Shown here: piece after piece, positions 37,943 to 46,020 of the stretch
Layout of the letters: each line of letters begins with the position of its first letter
How positions within the stretch are numbered: position 1 is the first letter of the stretch
Origin: Neobacillus thermocopriae
GTDB taxonomy: Bacteria > Bacillota > Bacilli > Bacillales > Cytobacillaceae
Direction: 5' to 3'
Assembly (NCBI RefSeq): GCF_010975035.1
Contig: NZ_JAAIUV010000023.1
Span: forward strand, 1 to 57,753
DNA: 57,753 nucleotides
Translations under genes and position numbers: made by a program
The notes under the pieces: model-generated
What the model was told of the DNA's origin: nothing
What the model saw: the letters and a program-made list of their open reading frames with translations, nothing else
Database searches by the model: none

Positions 37943-38419
37943 TTACGAACGTTTATTAATCCCTCTTCTTGCCTGGAAAATCGCCTTTTTGATTTCCTTT
38001 TCTAACCTTTCAACAAAATTGGTTATCGCTTTGTCTGCTCCTCCATTTACTACTCTTTGGCCTACAATAGCAAGTGTCCCTGTTAAAACGGGATCTGCTT
38101 GAAGATGGATTTTCGTTGTCCCTTGTTGGTCCCGCAAAAATACATCAATGACCGCCTGAATATCACCTAGATTGCCTTTCCCATTAACTTGAAGCCGATA
38201 AAAAGATGGCATTTTTTCCTGAATGATTTCTATTTCTAATCTAAATACATCTTTGATTGGACCAAATTGGAGATCCCATTCACAATAATAAACATCCTCC
38301 GATGTTTTCGTAAAAATTTTACATCCATTAATGGCGTTTTGAAGTACTTTTTCATCTTTTATCCATTTCCATACCAATTTCCTCGGTAAATGAATGGTAT
38401 GGTGGTAATCCATTTTCAC
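37943..38419 (-). CDS. SRPBCC/CoxG-like protein
   Basis: The 158-residue protein resembles the CoxG branch of the START/SRPBCC fold. It has an N-terminal strand and helix (HHTIHLPRKLVWKWIKDEKV), then INGCKIF, a run of strands (LQVNGKGNLGDIQAVIDVFL) and a long C-terminal helix (ADKAITNFVERLEKEIKKAI). CoxG-type proteins bind hydrophobic ligands. The function here is unknown and no CO-dehydrogenase genes are near. The frame opens with GTG 38419, and ATG 38413 is an alternative. The ribosome sites GGGGGGAG and AGGG support either. Confidence 0.7.
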   Translation of the reverse strand: MKMDYHHTIHLPRKLVWKWIKDEKVLQNAINGCKIFTKTSEDVYYCEWDLQFGPIKDVFRLEIEIIQEKMPSFYRLQVNGKGNLGDIQAVIDVFLRDQQGTTKIHLQADPVLTGTLAIVGQRVVNGGADKAITNFVERLEKEIKKAIFQARRGINKRS

Positions 38420-38667
38420 CCTACTCCCCCCAGTTGAAAAATTCGTTATTCAGTCTATTCATGAATGTTCTTCATGTTAAAGTCAAAGCATGAAAACAAA
38501 AAATGTCAGGCGCTAGAAGCACGTGACATTCGAAATGTTAATGTAAAAAAAATTTTCCCCTCTTTACTTACTCGGATTTTGGAAGACAATATAATAAATT
38601 ACCCCCGGCTACAAATAAATCAATTGCTTGTCCCTACTTGATAAAGCATGCAAGAGAAGAACTGGTT

Positions 38668-38889
38668 TTATCTCTTTTTCTTTTTGGACGTATCGGCTAC
38701 TACGGTTTTTGTTTTTTTGATTGGCTCTAATGTGACTTGTACATGAAATGTTTTTTCATCGATGGGATCTACACTACTGACTTTAGCTTTTCTTCCTTTA
38801 ATTTTTAATTCTTCTCCTTCTTTCGGGACTTGTCTTAATAACTGACAAAGCAAGATATTTTTGTTTTCAAGAAAATGGACAGCAAACAT
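38668..38889 (-). CDS. Small basic hypothetical protein, 73 residues
   Basis: I do not recognise this protein. The start is secure (ATG after AGGTGAGG). The first 55 residues alternate like a small beta-barrel (VHFLENKNILLCQLLR, then GEELKIKGRKAKVSSVDPI and FHVQVTLEPI). The C-terminus is a lysine-rich tail (TSKKKKR). This could be a small nucleic-acid or ribosome-binding protein, but that is only a guess from composition. Confidence 0.65.
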   Translation of the reverse strand: MFAVHFLENKNILLCQLLRQVPKEGEELKIKGRKAKVSSVDPIDEKTFHVQVTLEPIKKTKTVVADTSKKKKR

Positions 38890-39124
38890 TTGACCTCACC
38901 TTTTTCATTTGAAATGTAGTACAAAGCATGTACCCTTAAAACCAATATATGATTCGGATGAAGCCAAATGACTATTTTGCCTATTAAATGTTTCCACCGA
39001 GCAAAATATATACGTTATTTTTTAAGATATATAGAAAAAATCAAGATATTACACTTGAAATAGCCTTTTCGGAAGGAAGCTTTGAGAAGTAGGAAGAGAA
39101 ATCGAATGAGGATCTTTATTGGAT

Positions 39125-39166
39125 AAAAAAACGCCCTCCTGATTTGACATTCATTCAGGAAGGGCG
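39125..39166 (-). terminator. Terminator of the PRPP synthetase gene
   Basis: CGCCCTCCTGA (39132-39142) pairs with TTCAGGAAGGGCG, with a 12-base loop and one mismatch, followed leftward by TTTTTTT. Confidence 0.88.
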
Positions 39167-39176
39167 GAAAAATGGA

Positions 39177-40127
39177 TTACTCAAATAATGGACTTACCGC
39201 TTTTTGATTATGTACACGATCGATTGCTTCCACTAATAATGGAGCCACTGATAAGGTCGTAATTTTTTCTATGAGCTTGTCTTGAGGATGCAAAATCGTG
39301 TTCGTCACTACTAACTCCTTAATAACAGAAGATTCAATTTTTGAAATCGCATCCCCTGAAAATACAGGATGGGTACAGCAAGCATAGACGGCTTTTGCCC
39401 CTCTCTCCATTAAGGCATTGGCCCCTGATGTGATCGTTGTAGCCGTATCGATCAAATCATCAATAATAATGGCAGTTTTCCCGTCAATATTACCAATGAT
39501 GTTCATAATTTCAGACTCATCATGTTCCGGCCGGCGTCGATCAATTAAGGCAATCGGTGCATTTAATAGGCTAGCCATTTTTCTTGCTCTCACGACTCCG
39601 CCATTATGTGGAGCGACAATGACGATATCTTCCAACCCTTTATCCTTAAAATAGGAAGATAAAATAGGAATGCCTGTTAAATGTTCCACAGGAATATCAA
39701 AAAATCCTTGAGCTTGTGGCGCATGAAAGTCCAATGTAATGACTCTAGAAGCCCCTGCAGTTTCTAAAAGATTGGCAATTAATTTAGCGGTAATTGGTTC
39801 ACGGGAACGAGCTTTTCGGTCTTGGCGAGCGTAGCTAAAATAAGGCATGACAACATTGATGTTTTTTGCCGATGCCCTTTTTAAGGCATCAATCATGATG
39901 AGTAGCTCCATGATATGTTCATTTATAGGTTCAGAAGTAGACTGAACAAGAAATACATCACTGCCCCGCACACTATCATCGATATGAATTTGAATTTCTC
40001 CGTCACTAAATCGTGTAACCGAGCTTTTCCCGAGCTCACATCCTAAATACTCCGCCATTTCCTTCGCAAGCTCTGAATTCGAATTCAAAGTAAACATTTT
40101 AAAATCTTGTTTAAGAAAATAAGTCAC
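39177..40127 (-). CDS. Ribose-phosphate pyrophosphokinase paralogue (PRPP synthetase)
   Basis: The family transfers pyrophosphate from ATP to ribose-5-phosphate, making PRPP for nucleotides, His and Trp. The 316 residues align without gaps to B. subtilis Prs. [12 protein letters not shown]135 in LDFHAPQ, the RRRP flexible-loop motif and D223/D224 are kept. However, the metal-ligand Asp174 (SPDHGGV in Prs) is His here (APHNGGV), and the ribose-phosphate loop DTAGT is DTATT. The gene is alone, not in the usual gcaD-prs-ctc context, so a second diverged copy is likely. It may be regulatory, weakly active or altered in metal use. GTG 40127 follows AGGGGG. Confidence 0.88.
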   Translation of the reverse strand: MTYFLKQDFKMFTLNSNSELAKEMAEYLGCELGKSSVTRFSDGEIQIHIDDSVRGSDVFLVQSTSEPINEHIMELLIMIDALKRASAKNINVVMPYFSYARQDRKARSREPITAKLIANLLETAGASRVITLDFHAPQAQGFFDIPVEHLTGIPILSSYFKDKGLEDIVIVAPHNGGVVRARKMASLLNAPIALIDRRRPEHDESEIMNIIGNIDGKTAIIIDDLIDTATTITSGANALMERGAKAVYACCTHPVFSGDAISKIESSVIKELVVTNTILHPQDKLIEKITTLSVAPLLVEAIDRVHNQKAVSPLFE

Positions 40128-40530
40128 TATTTTTCCCCCTATATGTGAATTGATGGATTGACTGGATTTGATTGCTCAACATAGTGGTGGCTGCTTCTAT
40201 TTTGACATAAAAACTTAAAAAATGCGAAAATCATACTTATTCGTTAAAGATAGGTGTACCTTTTTATTCCTTGGCCATCCAAAGATATAGTCAAAATATA
40301 GTAAAATGTTTAACATTTACTAATAAAATTCATTATACTGTCCGTACTGTTAAAGATGAAGCATCCTATTGGGTATATGAAATAACCATTTTGAAAAGAT
40401 TTCGAATAACCTAATAAGGACAGCTTCAAATTTTCGTTTGTTCCGTTCATTCATATTTATTAGATCAAGCAGGAATTACCTCAGCAAGAATAGAATGGTT
40501 GTAAGGAATGATTCATACGGGAGGATTTCC
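40128..40530. other. Intergenic region between prs paralogue and GNAT gene (403 bp)
   Basis: No gene is supported. An imperfect inverted repeat with arms TAGTAAAATGTT (40299-40310) and AACATTTACTA (40312-40322), differing by one bulged A, lies in the middle and could be an operator for either divergent promoter. Confidence 0.5.
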
Positions 40531-41358
40531 ATGCTGTCCGAAAAAGAATTAAAAGAAATTAAAGCATTACAATTACTTTGTGAGAATCATGGCGGATTTC
40601 AGTTAAAATTAAATGATGGGATGCTACAGAATCGAACGGAAAACGTGAAAGAAGATTTCTTCCATTATGAAGACGGCCAGCTTGTCGGTTTTCTCGGCTG
40701 CTATGGATTCGGCAATAAAGTTGAGATTTGTGGAATGGTGCATCCGGATTATCGAAGAAGAGGGATTTTTTCTACATTACTAGAAAAGGGATTAGCGGAA
40801 TCCAAAAAGCGAGGATTTAAAAGAATCTTGTTAAATGCGCCTACCTTGTCTGTTTCAGCCAAGGAGTTTATAAAAACCATTCCTTGCTCTTATACGATTA
40901 CAGAATATCAAATGAAATGGCAGAAAACGGATTTATTCGAAGATTCGTCTGTAACCATCAGGCCATCTTTAACAAATAATGACCGGGAAGCGGAAATTCA
41001 ACTCGAAGTTTTATGCTTTGGTTTTGCAGAAGAAGAGGCAAGAAAATTTGATCAAGAATTGACGGAAAACAGCACGGAACAAAAATTCATCATTGAAGTG
41101 GAAGGGAAAATAGCTGGAAAAATTCGTGTTTCCGAGGTGAATGATGAAGCTTGGATTTATGGGTTTGCTGTGTTTCCAGAACTTCAAGGAATAGGAATTG
41201 GAAGAAAAGCCCTTTCCAAAGTTGTTGCAATGGAACAAGAAAAAGGACTGCCTGTATTTTTAGAAGTAGAAGCGAAAAACGCTCATGCACTAAGGCTTTA
41301 TGAATCAGTTGGATTTAGAACTTACCATTCACAGGATTATTATACCTATTTAAAATAA
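40531..41358 (+). CDS. GNAT N-acetyltransferase with two GNAT-like domains
   Basis: The 275-residue protein starts at ATG 40531 after GGGAGG (an in-frame upstream extension to 40438 lacks a ribosome site). The N-terminal half has acetyl-CoA-binding sequence VEICGMVHPDYRRRGIFSTL. The C-terminal half has a second set, IYGFAVFPELQGIGIGRKAL, and VEAKNAHALRLYESVGFR. Two-domain GNATs of this kind include acetyltransferases of uncertain substrate. The second domain has the better-preserved catalytic features, and the first may be regulatory. It is a single gene. Confidence 0.87.
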   Translation: MLSEKELKEIKALQLLCENHGGFQLKLNDGMLQNRTENVKEDFFHYEDGQLVGFLGCYGFGNKVEICGMVHPDYRRRGIFSTLLEKGLAESKKRGFKRILLNAPTLSVSAKEFIKTIPCSYTITEYQMKWQKTDLFEDSSVTIRPSLTNNDREAEIQLEVLCFGFAEEEARKFDQELTENSTEQKFIIEVEGKIAGKIRVSEVNDEAWIYGFAVFPELQGIGIGRKALSKVVAMEQEKGLPVFLEVEAKNAHALRLYESVGFRTYHSQDYYTYLK

Positions 41359-41360
41359 AA

Positions 41361-41414
41361 GCCTTCCTTAAAGCATCCGAGTCATGTAAAAAAATCCCGG
41401 TGCTTTAAGGAGGC
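41361..41414. repeat. Long-loop inverted repeat after the GNAT gene
   Basis: GCCTTCCTTAAAGCA (41361-41375) pairs with TGCTTTAAGGAGGC (41401-41414) around a 25-base loop. No T-run follows on the plus strand, but the leftward side is T-rich. It may be a weak terminator or a dispersed repeat. Confidence 0.5.
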
Positions 41415-41574
41415 AATCATCCTATTAAAAACGTATGTTCACACATCATAACATTTTTATGTAAACCAATTCTTTCCCCCACTACGATCACACACTTTCC
41501 TTCAAACTAGCGATTTTTCCCATTCACATCTTAAAATTTTCAAGAATAGACTAAGTGAAAAAGGATGGATAACA

Positions 41575-42195
41575 ATGTCTATCACGCTTCCTGTCTGTAT
41601 CAGGCCATTAATGATCAGCCTGGGAACGGATAAAAAGGTATTATATCCCCAAGTATACAACCTCCGAAACAAAGAATTCGAAAAAATGATCAACCAAGCA
41701 ATTGTTCAACAAACTCAATGGATGATCGACAAACAAGCGGGAAATATGCCAACAAGTGTGGTTGAAATGTTAGGTTCGTATGAAATCAAAAATAACCAGC
41801 GTGAAGTGTTAAGCCTAACACTTTCAAATTACACCTATCATTATCATGCCGCACACGGAATGACTTATATAAAATCTTTAACGTTTGACCTACAAAAAGG
41901 AAAACAATGTGAATTGAAAGACCTATTTAAGCAAGGTAGCAATTATATTGAAAGGCTATCCAGCTTGGTCCAACAACAAATCAATGAACGGGATGTTCCA
42001 CTACTTGATACCTTCACTACCATCAAACCAAACCAAGACTTTTATATCGCTGACAAAACCATTGTTATCTATTTCCAACTATACGAAATAACACCCTATG
42101 TTTATGGTTTCCCCATGTTCCCAATCTCTGTATATAGTATCCAAGACATCATTAACGAGGATGGCCCCCTCGGACGCATGGCGGAAAACAATTAA
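41575..42195 (+). CDS. DUF3298/DUF4163 (RsiV/PdaC-like) domain protein
   Basis: The 206-residue protein has the DUF4163 pattern near the start (YPQVYNLRNKEFEKMINQAI, VVEMLGSYEIKNNQREVLSL) and the DUF3298 pattern later (SLTFDLQKGKQCELKDLF, FQLYEITPYVYGFPMFPI). In B. subtilis these domains occur outside the membrane in RsiV and PdaC, but no signal peptide or membrane span is seen here, so it may be cytoplasmic or use a non-classical route. ATG 41575 follows AAAGGATGG. The role is unknown. Confidence 0.78.
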   Translation: MSITLPVCIRPLMISLGTDKKVLYPQVYNLRNKEFEKMINQAIVQQTQWMIDKQAGNMPTSVVEMLGSYEIKNNQREVLSLTLSNYTYHYHAAHGMTYIKSLTFDLQKGKQCELKDLFKQGSNYIERLSSLVQQQINERDVPLLDTFTTIKPNQDFYIADKTIVIYFQLYEITPYVYGFPMFPISVYSIQDIINEDGPLGRMAENN

Positions 42196-42362
42196 TCCAA
42201 TAGCTCGCTAACTCCAAAAATTGATTGGTTTATCATAGACAAATACCCAGATTTAAATTAGAATTTGTTCGTATAAGTGCATGAAAGGAATGGTGAGGAC
42301 CATATATGGGTCCTCTCTGTCTTTTAACCATTCGTGAGATTAGACAAAAAGGAGTGATCGAT

Positions 42363-42830
42363 ATGATCAATGTATTATTTGTTTGCCTCGGTAATATTTG
42401 TCGCTCACCGATGGCGGAAGCATTGTTTCGAGACTTAGTGAAAAAAGAAAATTTATCGGACAAAATCTTCGTCGATTCCGCTGCTACGAGTTCTTGGCAC
42501 ACTGGATCACCCCCGCATAAGGGAACACTTGAGATTTTGAAAAAATACAACATCTCATCTGATGGATTAATCGGTCGTCAATTAACAAAAGAAGACTTTG
42601 AAAAATTTGATTATATCGTTGGGATGGATGAAAGCAATATGAAAAATATTACGGCGATCACCAATAAAGCGAAACGTCCACAAATGATTCGCCTACTTGA
42701 TTTGACGGATCATAAGAAAGATGTTCCTGATCCTTATTACACAGGAGATTTTCAAGAAACCTACCAACTTGTTTCAGAAGGATGTAAGGCATTACTAGAA
42801 AAAATTCGTCAAGAAAAAAACTTAATATAA
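42363..42830 (+). CDS. Low-molecular-weight protein-tyrosine phosphatase
   Basis: The 155-residue enzyme dephosphorylates phosphotyrosine by a cysteine-phosphate intermediate. The CX5R loop VCLGNICRSP with the nucleophile is at residues about 6-15, and the general-acid Asp lies in DVPDPYY near residue 125. B. subtilis YfkJ has 156 residues. ATG 42363 is eight bases after AGGAG. The longer frame from 42306 is unlikely. The target is unknown in this genome. Confidence 0.93.
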   Translation: MINVLFVCLGNICRSPMAEALFRDLVKKENLSDKIFVDSAATSSWHTGSPPHKGTLEILKKYNISSDGLIGRQLTKEDFEKFDYIVGMDESNMKNITAITNKAKRPQMIRLLDLTDHKKDVPDPYYTGDFQETYQLVSEGCKALLEKIRQEKNLI

Positions 42831-42848
42831 ACTCCTACTCTATATAAA

Positions 42849-42878
42849 ATGGGAAACTTAATTTGATAAGTTTCCCAT
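42849..42878. terminator. Terminator between phosphatase and zinc-ribbon genes
   Basis: ATGGGAAACTTA pairs perfectly with TAAGTTTCCCAT (6-base loop) between two convergent genes. The T-tract is weak on both sides. Confidence 0.65.
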
Positions 42879-42908
42879 TCAGCTTTCAATCATAGTCGTT
42901 TCATCCAA

Positions 42909-43082
42909 TCAGTTTGTTTTTTGATGGAAGCAATCTTCACATATGAAACTTCCTTCGTTTTTGAGAAACGCTTTTATTTCCGTAAAACCTTTACGCTTTG
43001 GATAACGCATTTTAATAAAAACAACCTCATTCCCCTGGATTTCCTTCCCACATTTTGTACACTTTGGTTCCTCTCCAAACAT
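42909..43082 (-). CDS. Small zinc-ribbon protein, 57 residues
   Basis: A short leftward gene starts at ATG 43082 after GGAGAG and ends at TGA 42909. The product has two cysteine pairs, CTKC (residues 8-11) and CEDC (residues 48-51), spaced as in a treble-clef or zinc-ribbon fold. Between them is a basic segment (FIKMRYPKRKGFTEIKAF), possibly for nucleic-acid binding. Similar short Bacillus proteins are often misannotated as hydroxamate-transport proteins. The function is unknown. Confidence 0.78.
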   Translation of the reverse strand: MFGEEPKCTKCGKEIQGNEVVFIKMRYPKRKGFTEIKAFLKNEGSFICEDCFHQKTN

Positions 43083-43256
43083 TAATATCTCTCCTATTCG
43101 ATGTTCTTTCTTTTATTATAAACTAATTACATAAAATTCCCATAAACTACTAATTATGAATGTTGAAAGACGTAAACGATGAACCATTTCTATCATCTCT
43201 CATGAGGTTCTAGACCCTATTTTAAATGCCTTTTACACCTTAAAATCCGTTTAAAG

Positions 43257-43282
43257 GACACCTGATTTCAGGTGTCTTTTTT
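43257..43282 (+). terminator. Orphan intrinsic terminator
   Basis: GACACCTGA (43257-43265) pairs perfectly with TCAGGTGTC (43268-43276) and is followed by TTTTTT. The nearest rightward gene ends 430 bases upstream after its own hairpin, so this terminator most likely ends an unannotated RNA. Confidence 0.85.
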
Positions 43283-43382
43283 ACATTCTATTATGCTGTA
43301 GATTGGGGTATTGGAAAAGAAGACATTTATAAATGGATTTTTCATGGTGTTATTCATCCTGAATTTTATGCTCACCTTCCTA

Positions 43383-43411
43383 TTGACATATAATATCTAC
43401 AGTTTTACACT
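43383..43411 (+). promoter_or_regulatory. SigA promoter of the marR-MFS operon
   Basis: TTGACA at 43383-43388 and TACACT at 43406-43411 are 17 bases apart. The start of transcription would fall inside the inverted repeat described next. Confidence 0.75.
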
Positions 43412-43413
43412 AT

Positions 43414-43449
43414 AATAGTTATCAAAAATAATTATCAAATATAACTATT
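43414..43449 (+). promoter_or_regulatory. MarR operator overlapping the transcription start
   Basis: AATAGTTAT (43414-43422) and ATAACTATT (43441-43449) are perfect inverted repeats 18 bases apart. TTATCA occurs within as a direct repeat. The position just past the -10 element suits autorepression by the MarR protein encoded downstream. Confidence 0.7.
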
Positions 43450-43467
43450 TTTAGAAAGGAGTTACCT

Positions 43468-43902
43468 GTGAAGCAACATCAACAAATTTTTCAAGACCTG
43501 TCCTTTACGATTCGACCATTTGATACACAGCTAAGCGAGATTTTACGGAATCATGGGATTCAACGTTCCGAATGGTCGGTGCTTTATACCATTGTTCATG
43601 AGCCTGATATTACGGCAGCAGAGATTGCCAAACGATTAACCTTTGAAAAACCGAATATGACAAGAATTATTAAAGATTTAACGAACGCAGGTTATATCGA
43701 TGTTGAAACATCAGCAGAAGACAAACGAAGAAAACATCTACGCATTACACCTTTAGGAAAAGAAAAATATTTAGAGGCACGCGTTACCATTGACGCTTTT
43801 GAAATGGAAATTTTAGAAGGTGTAACGGAAGAGGAGCGGATCCATTTACTTCGTATTCTGGAGAAAATGCGCACAAATTTAAATAGGAGAGTTAGATTAT
43901 AA
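43468..43902 (+). CDS. MarR-family transcriptional regulator
   Basis: The 144-residue repressor has the MarR winged helix: ITAAEIAKRLTFEKPNMTRI as the recognition region (residues 50-70) and DKRRKHLRITPLGKE as the wing. GTG 43468 follows AAAGGAG. It is translated together with the MFS gene three bases further on. It probably represses both genes and is released by the substrate of the pump. Confidence 0.9.
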   Translation: MKQHQQIFQDLSFTIRPFDTQLSEILRNHGIQRSEWSVLYTIVHEPDITAAEIAKRLTFEKPNMTRIIKDLTNAGYIDVETSAEDKRRKHLRITPLGKEKYLEARVTIDAFEMEILEGVTEEERIHLLRILEKMRTNLNRRVRL

Positions 43903-43905
43903 AAG

Positions 43906-45129
43906 ATGAGTAACACAAACGAAAAGTTATGGACAAAAGATTTTATCATCGTATCCATTATTAACTTAATCGTCACATTAATTTTCTACTTATTAATGGT
44001 GACAACCTCATCCTTTGCTGTCAAAGAATATCATGCTACAGCGAGTCAAGCAGGTTTGGCAACAGGGATTTACATTGTGGGGGTATTAATCGGTCGTTTA
44101 TTTACAGGACGAGTGATCGGCACAGTTGGGGTGAAAAAAATCCTGATTTTAGGGTTAATTTTCTTTATCAGTACGACTGGTCTTTATTATATTCATGCGG
44201 GAATTTTATTTTTACTCATTAGTCGGCTCGTTAACGGGATGACTGCAGGGATCACTTCAACGGCGACAGGAACCTTGGTTGCCCAAATTGTTCCAATGAG
44301 TCGTAAAGGAGAAGGAATTGGCTACTTTAGCATGAGTTCAACACTTGGTACGGCCATTGGACCTTTCCTAGGTATGTTCTTAACACGTTTTACCTCTTAC
44401 AATATGATTTTCTTCCTTTGCTTGATTTTAGGAGCATTTGCTCTCATTATCGGCTTAACGTTAAAACAACCAGTTATGAAAAAACTAACAAAAGCAAAAG
44501 AACAATCCAAACAAGCTTTTAGTATTAAAAACTATATCGAACCAAATGCGATGGGGATCGCCATCGTCACATTCTTTATGTCATTTGGATATGCAGCCTT
44601 ATTAGCATTCCTTACCTTCTTTGCAGAGGAACGTCATTTAATAACAGCGGCAAGCTTCTTCTTCCTTGTATATGCGATTGCCATTTTACTAACACGACCA
44701 TTTAGCGGTCGTTTCATGGATACAAAAGGTTCAAACTTTGTCATGATTCCTTGTTTTATCTTATTAGCGATTGGATTATTTTTAGTCAGTGTAGCCCATT
44801 CAGGTGGTCTTTTATTAATCGCCGCTGCGATTGTTGGTGTTGGCTATGGTAACTTACAATCTGGTGCTCAAGCAATTGCGATTAAGCTTACATCACCTGA
44901 ACGATCAGGGTTAGCCACTTCTACCTTCTTTATCGCATTAGATGCTGGTCTTGGCTTCGGCCCTTCCATTTTAGGTGCCATCCAACCTATCATTGGTTAT
45001 GGCAAGTTATTTATTGCCCTTAGCTTCATAACCATACTCTCGCTAGCCTTATACATTGTCCTACATGGTCGAAAAGACAAAAAACTTATCCGAATTCAAC
45101 CATATCACAAAAGCTTAGGACATCATTAA
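43906..45129 (+). CDS. MFS transporter
   Basis: The 407-residue protein has about 12 membrane spans and the MFS loop motif GRLFTGRVIGTVGVKKILI between spans 2 and 3, repeated in weaker form as TRPFSGRFMDTKGSN after span 8. It should be a drug or metabolite exporter. The ATG at 43906 has no ribosome site of its own: the nearest, GGAGAG, lies inside the end of marR, so translation is probably coupled to marR. Confidence 0.88.
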   Translation: MSNTNEKLWTKDFIIVSIINLIVTLIFYLLMVTTSSFAVKEYHATASQAGLATGIYIVGVLIGRLFTGRVIGTVGVKKILILGLIFFISTTGLYYIHAGILFLLISRLVNGMTAGITSTATGTLVAQIVPMSRKGEGIGYFSMSSTLGTAIGPFLGMFLTRFTSYNMIFFLCLILGAFALIIGLTLKQPVMKKLTKAKEQSKQAFSIKNYIEPNAMGIAIVTFFMSFGYAALLAFLTFFAEERHLITAASFFFLVYAIAILLTRPFSGRFMDTKGSNFVMIPCFILLAIGLFLVSVAHSGGLLLIAAAIVGVGYGNLQSGAQAIAIKLTSPERSGLATSTFFIALDAGLGFGPSILGAIQPIIGYGKLFIALSFITILSLALYIVLHGRKDKKLIRIQPYHKSLGHH

Positions 45130-45150
45130 GTTATAGTTTCTAAATTCAAT

Positions 45151-45175
45151 GGGGAGTTGCCAACGACAACTCCCC
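45151..45175. terminator. Hairpin between convergent MFS and YjdF-like genes
   Basis: GGGGAGTTG pairs perfectly with CAACTCCCC around a 7-base loop. No strong T-run follows on either strand, so its strength as a terminator is uncertain. Confidence 0.6.
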
Positions 45176-45195
45176 AAATGGTATAAATACATACA

Positions 45196-45825
45196 TTATT
45201 CCTTTTTCAACAGTTTGTTTAACTGATCGTTGTGCCATCTCGATAAGACTAGGAGTCCAAGAATGGAGCCAAGAAAGGCTAACAACATATCCCATGGTGC
45301 ATCCCACCGATCTCCTTGTGCACCTAAAAAGTTTTCGGTCGTTACCCCTTTTTTCCCGAACACAAATGCCAACCATTCAATGATTTCATAAAGTGCACTA
45401 ATGGCTAAAATGATACTTACGGCAATAAAAAATAACCACTTCCCTTTTTTTAATGGAGTTTTTCTCAATAATATTTCTCTGATCACCATGACCAGCAACC
45501 CTTTCAAAAAATGCCCAAATCGATCATAATGATTTCGATGTAATTCAAATACATCTTTTATCCAATGAAAGAGCGGGACTTTTGAATAAGTGTAATGGCC
45601 TCCAATAAACATCAGAATGGAAAGCATTGCGAAGATGAAATAGGAAAGTGTCGTAAATCGAAAACGATGATAGACGGCTATAACCACGATCAATAACACA
45701 ACAGCAGGAAGGACTTCCACGATCCATAATGAGAAAATGGCGGGCTTGATCATCGACCAAATAAAAACAGCCAAGACAAGCAACAAAAGTCCTACATGAA
45801 CCATTTGACTTTGGTCTCTGTCCAC
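45196..45825 (-). CDS. DUF2238 (YjdF-like) integral membrane protein
   Basis: The 209-residue protein has about six hydrophobic spans. The family features are GGHYTYSKVPLFHWI, then RNHYDRFGHFLKG, EWLAFVFG, and the acidic-aromatic block LGAQGDRWDAPWDMLLAFLG. These conserved His/Asp residues near the membrane are typical of DUF2238, whose function is unknown. GTG 45825 follows GGAG. It lies just downstream of a possible small gene (45836-45991). Confidence 0.85.
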   Translation of the reverse strand: MDRDQSQMVHVGLLLLVLAVFIWSMIKPAIFSLWIVEVLPAVVLLIVVIAVYHRFRFTTLSYFIFAMLSILMFIGGHYTYSKVPLFHWIKDVFELHRNHYDRFGHFLKGLLVMVIREILLRKTPLKKGKWLFFIAVSIILAISALYEIIEWLAFVFGKKGVTTENFLGAQGDRWDAPWDMLLAFLGSILGLLVLSRWHNDQLNKLLKKE

Positions 45826-45835
45826 TTTTTCACTC

Positions 45836-45991
45836 CTATAAAAATTCGTATATATTCTTCAATATTTCCTTATTAGGAATTCCATAAACATCGGAAAAAG
45901 TTCCTGTCTTCCCACCAGTGTTGCATAATGCTGAAAAACTGTCTATCGTTGAAGGTGCGATCGTTCCTACTCTCCATTTTCGATCTGACAA
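45836..45991 (-). CDS. Possible small gene, 51 residues
   Basis: A leftward frame from TTG 45991 (AAAGGA five bases before) to TAG 45836 ends 10 bases before the DUF2238 start. The product has a protein-like composition (RKWRVGTIAPSTIDSFSALC, then TGGKTGTFSDVYGIPNKEIL). I do not recognise it. The weak start and the lack of a promoter call make it uncertain. A competing plus-strand frame over the same DNA looks less protein-like. Confidence 0.3.
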   Translation of the reverse strand: MSDRKWRVGTIAPSTIDSFSALCNTGGKTGTFSDVYGIPNKEILKNIYEFL

Positions 45992-46020
45992 CTCAATCCT
46001 TTATCAATCCTTACTCTGTT

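Larger units (their letters stand above)
43083..43467. other. Intergenic region with an orphan terminator and the MarR promoter
   Basis: This 385-base stretch holds no secure gene. It has a strong plus-strand terminator at 43257-43282 with no rightward gene directly before it, a promoter at 43383-43411 and a MarR operator at 43414-43449. A plus-strand frame of about 45 codons ending at 43393 looks protein-like (YYAVDWGIGKEDIYKWIFHG) but has no start or ribosome site and overlaps the promoter. Confidence 0.6.

Noticed and set aside
40299..40322. Fur or PerR box at the TAGTAAAATGTT/AACATTTACTA repeat
   Set aside because: Spacing and core do not match either consensus. Kept only as an unassigned inverted repeat.
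43201..43240. PreQ1-riboswitch-like sequence GAGGTTCTAGA
   Set aside because: The second half of the preQ1-I motif (CNACACCC and the A-rich tail) is missing and no queuosine gene follows.
43265..43393. Plus-strand frame with YYAVDWGIGKEDIYKWIFHG
   Set aside because: It reads like protein but has no start or ribosome site, overlaps the orphan terminator and runs into the MarR promoter. At most a remnant.
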